Notes under the pieces: model-generated
The model's input: the letters and a program-made list of their open reading frames with translations, nothing else
The model's database searches: none
Told to the model about the DNA's origin: nothing
Program-made: the position numbers and the translations under genes
Shown: positions 14,271 through 28,159 of the stretch, piece by piece
Layout of the letters: every line of letters starts with the position of its first letter
Numbering within the stretch: the stretch's first letter is position 1
Assembly: GCA_040954595.2 (NCBI GenBank)
Contig: CM082593.2
Coordinates: 10,974,001 to 11,038,000 of the forward strand
Length of the DNA: 64,000 bases
Reading direction: 5' to 3'
DNA from: Balanoglossus misakiensis
Taxonomy: Eukaryota > Hemichordata

Positions 14271-17200
14271 ATTTTCGACTTTGCAAAATCTCAAAATTTC
14301 GTCCATTTTTAAAAAAAAAACATGGGGGAAAATCATCAAAAAATGACAAATTTTCGACTTTGCAAAATCTCAAAATTTCGTCAATTTTGAATAAAAATCA
14401 TGGGTGAAAATCATCAAAAAATGACAAATTTTCGACTTTGCAAAATCTCACAATTTCGTCGATTTTTGAAAAAAAATCATGGGTGAAAATGCATCAAAAA
14501 ATGAGAAATTTTCGACTTTGCAAAATCTCAAAATTTCGTCAATTTTGAAAAAAATCATTGGTGAAAATCATCAAAAAATGACAAATTTTCGACTTTGCAA
14601 AATCTCAAAATTTCGTCGATTTTTGAAAAAAATCATGGGTGAATAATCATCAAAAAAATGACAAATTTTCGACTTTGCAAAATCTCAAAATTTTGTTGAT
14701 TTTTGAAAAAAATCATAGGTGAAAATCATCAAAAAATGACAAATTTTCGACTTTGCAAAATCTCAAAATTTCGTCGATTTTTGAAGAAAATCATGGGTGA
14801 AAATCATCAAAAAATGACAAATTTTCGACTTTGCAAAATCTCAAAATTTTTTCGATTGTTGAAAAAAATCATCGGTGAAAATCATCAAAAAATGACAAAT
14901 TTTCGACTTTGCAAAATCTCAAAATTTCGTCGATTTTTGAAAAAAATCATGGGTGAAAATCATCAAAAAAATGACAAATTTTCGACGTTGCAAAATCTCA
15001 AAATTTTGTTGATTTTTGAAAAAAATCATAGGTGAAAATCATCAAAAAATGACAAATTTTCGACTTTGCAAAATCTCAAAATTTTTTCGATTTTTGAAAA
15101 ATATCATGGGTGAAAATCATCAAAAAATGACAAATTTTGAAAAAAAAACGGGTGAAAATGATCAAAAAATGACACATTTACGACTTTGCAAAATCTCAAA
15201 ATTTCGTCGATTTTTGAAAAAAAATCATGGGTGAAAATCATCAAAAAATGAAAATTTTTCGTCTTTGCAAAATCTCAAAATTTCGTCCATTTTTGAAAAA
15301 AAAATCATGGGTAAAAATCATCAAAAATGACAAATTTTCGTCTTTGCAAAATCTCAAAATTTCGTCCATTTTTAAAAAAAAATCATGGGGGAAAATCATC
15401 AAAAAATGACAAATTTTCGATTTTGCAAAATCTCAAAATTTCGTCGATTTTTGAAAAAAAACGGGTGAAAATCATCAAAAAATGACACATTTCCGTCGAC
15501 TTTGCAAAATCTCAAAATTTCGTCGATTTTTGAAAAAAATCATGGGGGAAAATCATGAAAAAATGACAAATTTTCCTCTTTGCAAAATCTCAAAATTTCG
15601 TCGATTTTTAAAAAAAGACATGGGTGAAAATCATCAAAAAATAACAAATTTTCGACTTTGCAAAATCTCAAAATTTCGTCCATTTTTGAAAAAAAATCAT
15701 GGGTAAAAATCATCAAAAAATGACAAATTTTGAAAAGAAAACGGGTGAAAATCATCAAAAAATGACACATTTTCGACTTTGCAAAATCTCAAAATTTCGT
15801 CGATTTTTGAAAAAAAATCATGGGTGAAAATCATCAAAAAATGACAAATATTCGTCTTTGCAAAATCTCAAAATTTCGTCCATTTCTGAAACAAAATTAT
15901 GGGTAAAAATCATCAAAAATGACAAATTTTCATCTTTGCAAAATCTCAAAATTTCGTCGAGTTTTGAAAAAAATCATGGGGGAAAATCATGAAAAAATGA
16001 CAAATTTTCCTCTTTGCAAAATCTCAAAATTTCGTCGATTTTTAAAAAAAGACATGGGTGAAAATCATCAAAAAATAACAAATTTTCGACTTTGCAAAAT
16101 CTCAAAATTTCGTCCATTTTTGAAAAAAAATCATGGGTAAAAATCATCAAAAAATGACAAATTTTGAAAAAAAAACGGGTGAAAATCATCAAAAAATGAC
16201 ACATTTTCGACTTTGCAAAATCTCAAAATTTCGTCGATTTTTGAAAAAAAATCATGGGTGAAAATTATCAAAAAATGACACATTTTCGATTATGCAAAAT
16301 CTCAAAATTTCGTCGATTTTTGAATAAAAATCATGGGTGAAAATCATCAAAAAATGACAAATTTTCGACTTTGAAAAATCTAAAAATTTCGTCGATTTTT
16401 GAAAAAAAATCATGGTTAAAAATCATCAAAAAATGACAAATTTTCGACTTTGCAAAATCTCAAAATTTCGTCATTTTTTGAAAAAATCATGGGTAAAAAT
16501 CATCAAAAAATGACAAATTTTCGTCTTTGCTAAATCACAAAATTTCGTCGATTTAGAAAAAAATCATAGGTTCGTCGATTTTTTAAAAAAAAACATGGGT
16601 GAAAATCATCAATAAATGACAAATTTTTGACTTTGCAAAATCTCAAAATTTCGTCGATTTTTGAAAAAAAATCATGGGTAAAAATCATCAAAAATGACAA
16701 ATTTTCGTCTTTGCTAAATCTCAAAATTTCGTCGGTTTTTGAAAAATAATATGGGTGAAAATCATCAAAAAATGACAAATTTTCGACTTTGCAAAATCTC
16801 AAAATTTCGTCGATTTTTGAATAAAAATCATGGGTGAAAATCATCAAAAAATGACACATTTTCGACTTTGCAAAATCTCAACATTTCGTTCATTTTTAAA
16901 AAAAATCATGGGTGAAAATCATCAAAAAATGACAAATTTTCGATTATGCAAAATCTCAAAATTTCGTCGATTTTGAAAAAAATCATGGGTTCGTCGATTT
17001 TAAAAAAAAACATTGGTGAAAATCATCAAAATATGACAAATTTTCGACTTTGCAAAATCTCAAAATTTCGTCGATTTTTGAAAAAATCATGGGTGAAAAT
17101 CATCAAAAAATGACAAATTTTCAACTTTGCAAAATCTCAAAATTTCGTCGATTTTTGAAAAAAAATCATGGTGAAAATCATCAAAAAATGACAAAATTTT

Positions 17201-17301
17201 CGACTTTGTAAAATCACAAAATTTCGTCGATTTTGAAAAAAATCATAGGTTCGTCGATTTTTAAAAAAAAAACATGGTTGAAAATCATCAAAAAATGACA
17301 A
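14271..17301. repeat. Satellite higher-order repeat copy II (3031 bp)
   Basis: This is the second copy with the same marker series as copy I and almost no differences seen by eye. Its right part, around 17.30 kb, departs from copy I: the unit CGTCCATTTT with a long A-run and ATGGGGC leads directly into copy III, with about 235 bp (three monomers) missing from the start of the next copy. Confidence 0.85.
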
Positions 17302-19863
17302 ATTTTCGTCTTTGCAAAATCTCAAAATTTCGTCCATTTTAAAAAAAAAAACATGGGGCAAAATCATCAAAAAATGACAAATTTTCGACTTTGCAAAATC
17401 TCAAAATTTCGTCGATTTTTGAAAAAAATCATGGGTGAATAATCATCAAAAAAATGACAAATTTTCGACTTTGCAAAATCTCAAAATTTTGTTGATTTTT
17501 GAAAAAAATCATAGGTGAAAATCATCAAAAAATGACAAATTTTCGACTTTGCAAAATCTCAAAATTTCGTCGATTTTTGAAGAAAATCATGGGTGAAAAT
17601 CATCAAAAAATGACAAATTTTCGACTTTGCAAAATCTCAAAATTTTTTCGATTGTTGAAAAAAATCATCGGTGAAAATCATCAAAAAATGACAAATTTTC
17701 GACTTTGCAAAATCTCAAAATTTCGTCGATTTTTGAAAAAAATCATGGGTGAAAATCATCAAAAAAATGACAAATTTTCGACGTTGCAAAATCTCAAAAT
17801 TTTGTTGATTTTTGAAAAAAATCATAGGTGAAAATCATCAAAAAATGACAAATTTTCGACTTTGCAAAATCTCAAAATTTTTTCGATTTTTGAAAAATAT
17901 CATGGGTGAAAATCATCAAAAAATGACAAATTTTGAAAAAAAAACGGGTGAAAATGATCAAAAAATGACACATTTACGACTTTGCAAAATCTCAAAATTT
18001 CGTCGATTTTTGAAAAAAAATCATGGGTGAAAATCATCAAAAAATGAAAATTTTTCGTCTTTGCAAAATCTCAAAATTTCGTCCATTTTTGAAAAAAAAA
18101 TCATGGGTAAAAATCATCAAAAATGACAAATTTTCGTCTTTGCAAAATCTCAAAATTTCGTCCATTTTTAAAAAAAAATCATGGGGGAAAATCATCAAAA
18201 AATGACAAATTTTCGATTTTGCAAAATCTCAAAATTTCGTCGATTTTTGAAAAAAAACGGGTGAAAATCATCAAAAAATGACACATTTCCGTCGACTTTG
18301 CAAAATCTCAAAATTTCGTCGATTTTTGAAAAAAATCATGGGGGAAAATCATGAAAAAATGACAAATTTTCCTCTTTGCAAAATCTCAAAATTTCGTCGA
18401 TTTTTAAAAAAAGACATGGGTGAAAATCATCAAAAAATAACAAATTTTCGACTTTGCAAAATCTCAAAATTTCGTCCATTTTTGAAAAAAAATCATGGGT
18501 AAAAATCATCAAAAAATGACAAATTTTGAAAAGAAAACGGGTGAAAATCATCAAAAAATGACACATTTTCGACTTTGCAAAATCTCAAAATTTCGTCGAT
18601 TTTTGAAAAAAAATAATGGTTGAAAATCATCAAAAAATAACAAATTTTCGACTTTGCAAAATCTCAAAATTTCGTCCATTTTTGAAAAAAAATCATGGGT
18701 AAAAATCATCAAAAAATGACAAATTTTGAAAAAAAAACGGGTGAAAATCATCAAAAAATGACACATTTTCGACTTTGCAAAATCTCAAAATTTCGTCGAT
18801 TTTTGAAAAAAAATCATGGGTGAAAATTATCAAAAAATGACACATTTTCGATTATGCAAAATCTCAAAATTTCGTCGATTTTTGAATAAAAATCATGGGT
18901 GAAAATCATCAAAAAATGACAAATTTTCGACTTTGAAAAATCTAAAAATTTCGTCGATTTTTGAAAAAAAATCATGGTTAAAAATCATCAAAAAATGACA
19001 AATTTTCGACTTTGCAAAATCTCAAAATTTCGTCATTTTTTGAAAAAATCATGGGTAAAAATCATCAAAAAATGACAAATTTTCGTCTTTGCTAAATCAC
19101 AAAATTTCGTCGATTTAGAAAAAAATCATAGGTTCGTCGATTTTTTAAAAAAAAACATGGGTGAAAATCATCAATAAATGACAAATTTTTGACTTTGCAA
19201 AATCTCAAAATTTCGTCGATTTTTGAAAAAAAATCATGGGTAAAAATCATCAAAAATGACAAATTTTCGTCTTTGCTAAATCTCAAAATTTCGTCGGTTT
19301 TTGAAAAATAATATGGGTGAAAATCATCAAAAAATGACAAATTTTCGACTTTGCAAAATCTCAAAATTTCGTCGATTTTTGAATAAAAATCATGGGTGAA
19401 AATCATCAAAAAATGACACATTTTCGACTTTGCAAAATCTCAACATTTCGTTCATTTTTAAAAAAAATCATGGGTGAAAATCATCAAAAAATGACAAATT
19501 TTCGATTATGCAAAATCTCAAAATTTCGTCGATTTTGAAAAAAATCATGGGTTCGTCGATTTTAAAAAAAAACATTGGTGAAAATCATCAAAATATGACA
19601 AATTTTCGACTTTGCAAAATCTCAAAATTTCGTCGATTTTTGAAAAAATCATGGGTGAAAATCATCAAAAAATGACAAATTTTCAACTTTGCAAAATCTC
19701 AAAATTTCGTCGATTTTTGAAAAAAAATCATGGTGAAAATCATCAAAAAATGACAAAATTTTCGACTTTGTAAAATCACAAAATTTCGTCGATTTTGAAA
19801 AAAATCATAGGTTCGTCGATTTTTAAAAAAAAAACATGGTTGAAAATCATCAAAAAATGACAA
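17302..19863. repeat. Satellite higher-order repeat copy III (2562 bp, internally deleted)
   Basis: Marker series as in copy I, but 469 bp (six monomers) shorter than 3031. Three monomers are missing at its start, and part of the internal 434-bp duplication, seen as 12509/12943 in copy I, is missing around 18.6 kb. Here one of the two near-identical GGGGGAAAATCATGAAAAAA stretches is absent. This is the footprint expected of unequal crossing-over. Confidence 0.8.
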
Positions 19864-22800
19864 ATTTTCGTCTTTGCAAAATCTCAAAATTTCGTCCATT
19901 TTAAAAAAAAAAACATGGGGCAAAATCATCAAAAAATGACAAATTTTCGACTTTGCAAAATCTCAAAATTTCGTCGATTTTTGAAAAAAATCATGGGTGA
20001 ATAATCATCAAAAAAATGACAAATTTTCGACTTTGCAAAATCTCAAAATTTTGTTGATTTTTGAAAAAAATCATAGGTGAAAATCATCAAAAAATGACAA
20101 ATTTTCGACTTTGCAAAATCTCAAAATTTCGTCGATTTTTGAAGAAAATCATGGGTGAAAATCATCAAAAAATGACAAATTTTCGACTTTGCAAAATCTC
20201 AAAATTTTTTCGATTGTTGAAAAAAATCATCGGTGAAAATCATCAAAAAATGACAAATTTTCGACTTTGCAAAATCTCAAAATTTCGTCGATTTTTGAAA
20301 AAAATCATGGGTGAAAATCATCAAAAAAATGACAAATTTTCGACGTTGCAAAATCTCAAAATTTTGTTGATTTTTGAAAAAAATCATAGGTGAAAATCAT
20401 CAAAAAATGACAAATTTTCGACTTTGCAAAATCTCAAAATTTTTTCGATTTTTGAAAAATATCATGGGTGAAAATCATCAAAAAATGACAAATTTTGAAA
20501 AAAAAACGGGTGAAAATGATCAAAAAATGACACATTTACGACTTTGCAAAATCTCAAAATTTCGTCGATTTTTGAAAAAAAATCATGGGTGAAAATCATC
20601 AAAAAATGAAAATTTTTCGTCTTTGCAAAATCTCAAAATTTCGTCCATTTTTGAAAAAAAAATCATGGGTAAAAATCATCAAAAATGACAAATTTTCGTC
20701 TTTGCAAAATCTCAAAATTTCGTCCATTTTTAAAAAAAAATCATGGGGGAAAATCATCAAAAAATGACAAATTTTCGATTTTGCAAAATCTCAAAATTTC
20801 GTCGATTTTTGAAAAAAACGGGTGAAAATCATCAAAAAATGACACATTTCCGTCGACTTTGCAAAATCTCAAAATTTCGTCGATTTTTGAAAAAAATCAT
20901 GGGGGAAAATCATGAAAAAATGACAAATTTTCCTCTTTGCAAAATCTCAAAATTTCGTCGATTTTTAAAAAAAGACATGGGTGAAAATCATCAAAAAATA
21001 ACAAATTTTCGACTTTGCAAAATCTCAAAATTTCGTCCATTTTTGAAAAAAAATCATGGGTAAAAATCATCAAAAAATGACAAATTTTGAAAAGAAAACG
21101 GGTGAAAATCATCAAAAAATGACACATTTTCGACTTTGCAAAATCTCAAAATTTCGTCGATTTTTGAAAAAAAATCATGGGTGAAAATCATCAAAAAATG
21201 ACAAATATTCGTCTTTGCAAAATCTCAAAATTTCGTCCATTTCTGAAACAAAATTATGGGTAAAAATCATCAAAAATGACAAATTTTCATCTTTGCAAAA
21301 TCTCAAAATTTCGTCGAGTTTTGAAAAAAATCATGGGGGAAAATCATGAAAAAATGACAAATTTTCCTCTTTGCAAAATCTCAAAATTTCGTCGATTTTT
21401 AAAAAAAGACATGGGTGAAAATCATCAAAAAATAACAAATTTTCGACTTTGCAAAATCTCAAAATTTCGTCCATTTTTGAAAAAAAATCATGGGTAAAAA
21501 TCATCAAAAAATGACAAATTTTGAAAAAAAAACGGGTGAAAATCATCAAAAAATGACACATTTTCGACTTTGCAAAATCTCAAAATTTCGTCGATTTTTG
21601 AAAAAAAATCATGGGTGAAAATTATCAAAAAATGACACATTTTCGATTATGCAAAATCTCAAAATTTCGTCGATTTTTGAATAAAAATCATGGGTGAAAA
21701 TCATCAAAAAATGACAAATTTTCGACTTTGAAAAATCTAAAAATTTCGTCGATTTTTGAAAAAAAATCATGGTTAAAAATCATCAAAAAATGACAAATTT
21801 TCGACTTTGCAAAATCTCAAAATTTCGTCATTTTTTGAAAAAATCATGGGTAAAAATCATCAAAAAATGACAAATTTTCGTCTTTGCTAAATCACAAAAT
21901 TTCGTCGATTTAGAAAAAAATCATAGGTTCGTCGATTTTTTAAAAAAAAACATGGGTGAAAATCATCAATAAATGACAAATTTTTGACTTTGCAAAATCT
22001 CAAAATTTCGTCGATTTTTGAAAAAAAATCATGGGTAAAAATCATCAAAAATGACAAATTTTCGTCTTTGCTAAATCTCAAAATTTCGTCGGTTTTTGAA
22101 AAATAATATGGGTGAAAATCATCAAAAAATGACAAATTTTCGACTTTGCAAAATCTCAAAATTTCGTCGATTTTTGAATAAAAATCATGGGTGAAAATCA
22201 TCAAAAAATGACACATTTTCGACTTTGCAAAATCTCAACATTTCGTTCATTTTTAAAAAAAATCATGGGTGAAAATCATCAAAAAATGACAAATTTTCGA
22301 TTATGCAAAATCTCAAAATTTCGTCGATTTTGAAAAAAATCATGGGTTCGTCGATTTTAAAAAAAAACATTGGTGAAAATCATCAAAATATGACAAATTT
22401 TCGACTTTGCAAAATCTCAAAATTTCGTCGATTTTTGAAAAAATCATGGGTGAAAATCATCAAAAAATGACACATTTTCGACTTTGCAAAATCTCAACAT
22501 TTCGTTCATTTTTAAAAAAAATCATGGGTGAAAATCATCAAAAAATGACAAATTTTCGATTATGCAAAATCTCAAAATTTCGTCGATTTTGAAAAAAATC
22601 ATGGGTTCGTCGATTTTAAAAAAAAACATTGGTGAAAATCATCAAAATATGACAAATTTTCGACTTTGCAAAATCTCAAAATTTCGTCGATTTTTGAAAA
22701 AATCATGGGTGAAAATCATCAAAAAATGACAAATTTTCAACTTTGCAAAATCTCAAAATTTCGTCGATTTTTGAAAAAAAATCATGGTGAAAATCATCAA

Positions 22801-22917
22801 AAAATGACAAAATTTTCGACTTTGTAAAATCACAAAATTTCGTCGATTTTGAAAAAAATCATAGGTTCGTCGATTTTTAAAAAAAAAACATGGTTGAAAA
22901 TCATCAAAAAATGACAA
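19864..22917. repeat. Satellite higher-order repeat copy IV (3054 bp, with 259-bp insertion)
   Basis: Marker series as in copy I, lacking the same three starting monomers as copy III but gaining a 259-bp duplication at about 22.4-22.7 kb, where the CAACATTTCGTTCATTTTT unit appears twice. Net length 3054 bp between equivalent markers (19699 and 22753). Confidence 0.8.
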
Positions 22918-25223
22918 ATTTTCGTCTTTGCAAAATCTCAAAATTTCGTCCATTTTAAAAAAAAAAACATGGGGCAAAATCATCAAAAAATGACAAATTT
23001 TCGACTTTGCAAAATCTCAAAATTTCGTCCATTTTTAAAAAAAAATCATGGGGGAAAATCATCAAAAAATGACAAATTTTCGATTTTGCAAAATCTCAAA
23101 ATTTCGTCGATTTTTGAAAAAAAACGGGTGAAAATCATCAAAAAATGACACATTTCCGTCGACTTTGCAAAATCTCAAAATTTCGTCGATTTTTGAAAAA
23201 AATCATGGGGGAAAATCATGAAAAAATGACAAATTTTCCTCTTTGCAAAATCTCAAAATTTCGTCGATTTTTAAAAAAAGACATGGGTGAAAATCATCAA
23301 AAAATAACAAATTTTCGACTTTGCAAAATCTCAAAATTTCGTCCATTTTTGAAAAAAAATCATGGGTAAAAATCATCAAAAAATGACAAATTTTGAAAAG
23401 AAAACGGGTGAAAATCATCAAAAAATGACACATTTTCGACTTTGCAAAATCTCAAAATTTCGTCGATTTTTGAAAAAAAATCATGGGTGAAAATCATCAA
23501 AAAATGACAAATATTCGTCTTTGCAAAATCTCAAAATTTCGTCCATTTCTGAAACAAAATTATGGGTAAAAATCATCAAAAATGACAAATTTTCATCTTT
23601 GCAAAATCTCAAAATTTCGTCGAGTTTTGAAAAAAATCATGGGGGAAAATCATGAAAAAATGACAAATTTTCCTCTTTGCAAAATCTCAAAATTTCGTCG
23701 ATTTTTAAAAAAAGACATGGGTGAAAATCATCAAAAAATAACAAATTTTCGACTTTGCAAAATCTCAAAATTTCGTCCATTTTTGAAAAAAAATCATGGG
23801 TAAAAATCATCAAAAAATGACAAATTTTGAAAAAAAAACGGGTGAAAATCATCAAAAAATGACACATTTTCGACTTTGCAAAATCTCAAAATTTCGTCGA
23901 TTTTTGAAAAAAAATCATGGGTGAAAATTATCAAAAAATGACACATTTTCGATTATGCAAAATCTCAAAATTTCGTCGATTTTTGAATAAAAATCATGGG
24001 TGAAAATCATCAAAAAATGACAAATTTTCGACTTTGAAAAATCTAAAAATTTCGTCGATTTTTGAAAAAAAATCATGGTTAAAAATCATCAAAAAATGAC
24101 AAATTTTCGACTTTGCAAAATCTCAAAATTTCGTCATTTTTTGAAAAAATCATGGGTAAAAATCATCAAAAAATGACAAATTTTCGTCTTTGCTAAATCA
24201 CAAAATTTCGTCGATTTAGAAAAAAATCATAGGTTCGTCGATTTTTTAAAAAAAAACATGGGTGAAAATCATCAATAAATGACAAATTTTTGACTTTGCA
24301 AAATCTCAAAATTTCGTCGATTTTTGAAAAAAAATCATGGGTAAAAATCATCAAAAATGACAAATTTTCGTCTTTGCTAAATCTCAAAATTTCGTCGGTT
24401 TTTGAAAAATAATATGGGTGAAAATCATCAAAAAATGACAAATTTTCGACTTTGCAAAATCTCAAAATTTCGTCGATTTTTGAATAAAAATCATGGGTGA
24501 AAATCATCAAAAAATGACACATTTTCGACTTTGCAAAATCTCAACATTTCGTTCATTTTTAAAAAAAATCATGGGTGAAAATCATCAAAAAATGACAAAT
24601 TTTCGATTATGCAAAATCTCAAAATTTCGTCGATTTTGAAAAAAATCATGGGTTCGTCGATTTTAAAAAAAAACATTGGTGAAAATCATCAAAATATGAC
24701 AAATTTTCGACTTTGCAAAATCTCAAAATTTCGTCGATTTTTGAAAAAATCATGGGTGAAAATCATCAAAAAATGACACATTTTCGACTTTGCAAAATCT
24801 CAACATTTCGTTCATTTTTAAAAAAAATCATGGGTGAAAATCATCAAAAAATGACAAATTTTCGATTATGCAAAATCTCAAAATTTCGTCGATTTTGAAA
24901 AAAATCATGGGTTCGTCGATTTTAAAAAAAAACATTGGTGAAAATCATCAAAATATGACAAATTTTCGACTTTGCAAAATCTCAAAATTTCGTCGATTTT
25001 TGAAAAAATCATGGGTGAAAATCATCAAAAAATGACAAATTTTCAACTTTGCAAAATCTCAAAATTTCGTCGATTTTTGAAAAAAAATCATGGTGAAAAT
25101 CATCAAAAAATGACAAAATTTTCGACTTTGTAAAATCACAAAATTTCGTCGATTTTGAAAAAAATCATAGGTTCGTCGATTTTTAAAAAAAAAACATGGT
25201 TGAAAATCATCAAAAAATGACAA
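22918..25223. repeat. Satellite higher-order repeat copy V (2306 bp, 5' part missing)
   Basis: This last copy lacks the TTGTTGATT/GATTGTTG block, which is present at 20.06-20.6 kb in copy IV. It keeps the 434-bp doublet (23203/23637) and the 259-bp insertion of copy IV at about 24.7-25.0 kb, so copies IV and V share a more recent ancestor than either shares with copy I. Confidence 0.8.
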
Positions 25224-26199
25224 ATTTTCGTCTTTGCAAAATCTCAAAATTTCGTCCATTTTAAAAAAAAAAACATGGGGCAAAATCATCAAAAAATGAC
25301 AAATTTTCGACTTTGCAAAATCTCAAAATTTCGTCGATTTTTGAAAAAAAAATCATGGGTGAAAATCATCAAAAAATGACAAATTTTCGTCTTTGCAAAA
25401 TCTCAAAATTTCGTCCATTTTTGAATAAAAATCATGGGTAAAAATCATCAAAAATGACAAATTTTCGTCTTTGCAAAATCTCAAATTTTCGTCGATTTTT
25501 GAAAAAAAATCATGGTTGAAAATCATCAAAAAATGACAAAATTTTCGACTTTGTAAAATCACAAAATTTCGTCGATTTTTGAAAAAAAATCATGGGTAAA
25601 AATCATCAAAAAATGACACATTTTCGATTATGCAAAATCTCAAAATTTCGTCGATTTTTGAAAAAAAATCATGGGTGAAAATCATGAAAAAATGACACAT
25701 TTTCGACTTTGAAAAATCTAAAAATTTCGTCGATTTTTGAAAAAAAATCATGGGTAAAAATCATCAAAAAATGACAAATTTTCGACTTTGCAAAATCTCA
25801 AAATTTCGTCATTTTTTGAAAAAATCATGGGTAAAAATCATCAAAAAATGACAAATTTTCGTCTTTGCTAAATCTCAAAATTTCGTCGGTTTTTGAAAAA
25901 TAATATGGGTGAAAATCATCAAAAAATGACAAATTTTCGACCTTGCAAAATCTCAAAATTTCGTCGATTTTTGAAAAAAAATCATGGTTGAAAATCATCA
26001 AAAAATGACAAAATTTTCGACTTTGTAAAATCAAAAAATTTCGTCGATTTTGAAAAAAATCATAGGTTCGTCGATTTTTAAAAAAAAAACATGGGTGAAA
26101 ATCATCAAAAAATGACAAATTTTCGACTTTGCAAAATCTCAAAATTTCGTCGATTTTTGAAAAAAAATCATGGGTGAAAATTATCAAAAAATGACACAT
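25059..26199. repeat. Right copy of the 16,006-bp offset segment
   Basis: This is the partner of 9053-10181, with the same monomer order and the same rare variants. It overlaps the end of higher-order copy V and continues into the less ordered right flank of the array. Confidence 0.75.
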
Positions 26200-26477
26200 T
26201 TTCGATTATGCAAAATCTCAAAATTTCGTCGATTTTTGAATAAAAATCATGGGTGAAAATCATCAAAAAATGACAAATTTTCGACTTTGCAAAATCTCAA
26301 AATTTCGTCGATTTTTGAAAAAAAATCATGGTGAAAATCATCAAAAAATGACAAATTTTCGACTTTGCAAAATCTCAAAATTTCGTCGATTTTTGAAAAA
26401 AAATCATGGTGAAAATCATCAAAAAATGACTAATTTTCGTCTTTGCAAAATCTCAAAATTTCGTCCATTTTTGAAAA

Positions 26478-27530
26478 AAAATAATGGTTGAAAATCATCA
26501 AAAAATGACAAATTTTTGACTTTGCAAAATCTCAAAATTTCGTTCATTTTTAAAAAAAATCATGGGTGAAAATCATCAAAAAATGACAAATTTTCGATTA
26601 TGCAAAATCTCAAAATTTCGTCGATTTTGAAAAAAATCATGGGTTCGTCGATTTTTAAAAAAAAACATTGGTGAAAATCATCAAAATATGACAAATTTTC
26701 GACTTTGCAAAATCTCAAAATTTCGTCGATTTTTGAAAAAATCATGGGTGAAAATCATCAAAAAATGACAAAATTTTCGACTTTGTAAAATCACAAAATT
26801 TCGTCGATTTTGAAAAAAATCATAGGTTCGTCGATTTTTAAAAAAAAAACATGGGTGAAAATCATCAAAAAATGACAAATTTTCGACTTTGCAAAATCTC
26901 AAAATTTCGTCGATTTTTGAAAAAAAATCATGGGTAAAAATCATCAAAAAATGACACATTTTCGTCTTTGCTAAATCTCAAAATTTCGTCGGTTTTTGAA
27001 AAATAATATGGGTGAAAATCATCAAAAAATGACAACTTTTCGACTTTGCAAAATCTCAAAATTTCGTCGATTTTTGAATAAAAATCATGGGTGAAAATCA
27101 TCAAAAAATGACACATTTTCGACTTTGCAAAATCTCAACATTTCGTCGATTTTTGAAAAAAAATCATGGTGAAAATCATCAAAAAATGACAAATTTTCGT
27201 CTTTGCAAAATCTCAAAATTTCGTCCATTTTTGAAAAAAAATAATGGTTGAAAATCATCAAAAAATGACAAATTTTTGACTTTGCAAAATCTCAAAATTT
27301 CGTTCATTTTTAAAAAAAATCATGGGTGAAAATCATCAAAAAATGACAAATTTTCGATTATGCAAAATCTCAAAATTTCGTCGATTTTGAAAAAAATCAT
27401 GGGTTCGTCGATTTTTAAAAAAAAACATTGGTGAAAATCATCAAAATATGACAAATTTTCGACTTTGCAAAATCTCAAAATTTCGTCGATTTTTGAAAAA
27501 ATCATGGGTGAAAATCATCAAAAAATGACA
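26478..27530. repeat. 760-bp local duplication in the satellite
   Basis: The unit AAAATAATGGTTGAAAATC followed by TTTTTGACTTTGC and CGTTCATTTTT occurs at 26478 and again at 27238. The following monomers match at a constant 760-bp offset to about 27.5 kb. Confidence 0.7.
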
Positions 27531-28159
27531 AATTTTCAACTTTGCAAAATCTCAAAATTTCGTCGATTTTTGAAAAAAAATCATGGTGAAAATCATCAAA
27601 AAATGACAAAATTTTCGACTTTGTAAAATCACAAAATTTCGTCGATTTTGAAAAAAAATCATGGGTGAAAATCATCAAAAAATGACAAATTTTCGTCTTT
27701 GCAAAATCTCAAAATTTCGTCCATTTTAAAAAAAAAACATGGGGCAAAATCATCAAAAAATGACAAATTTTCGACTTTGCAAAATCTCAAAATTTCGTCG
27801 ATTTTTGAAAAAAAAATCATGGGTGAAAATCATCAAAAAATGACAAATTTTCGTCTTTGCAAAATCTCAAAATTTCGTCCATTTTTGAATAAAAATCATG
27901 GGTAAAAATCATCAAAAATGACAAATTTTCGTCTTTGCAAAATCTCAAATTTTCGTCGATTTTTGAAAAAAAATCATGGTTGAAAATCATCAAAAAATGA
28001 CAAAATTTTCGACTTTGTAAAATCACAAAATTTCGTCGATTTTGAAAAAAATCATAGGTTCGTCGATTTAAAAAAAAAAAACATGGGTGAAAATCATCAA
28101 AAAATGACAAATTTTCGACTTTGCAAAATCTCAAAATTTCGTCGATTTTTGAAAAAAAA

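Noticed and set aside
11240-25223. Five higher-order copies as five separate mobile elements
   Set aside because: Copies are contiguous and in phase with the monomer, lack ends, target duplications or coding capacity, and differ by whole monomers. Tandem unequal exchange explains them.
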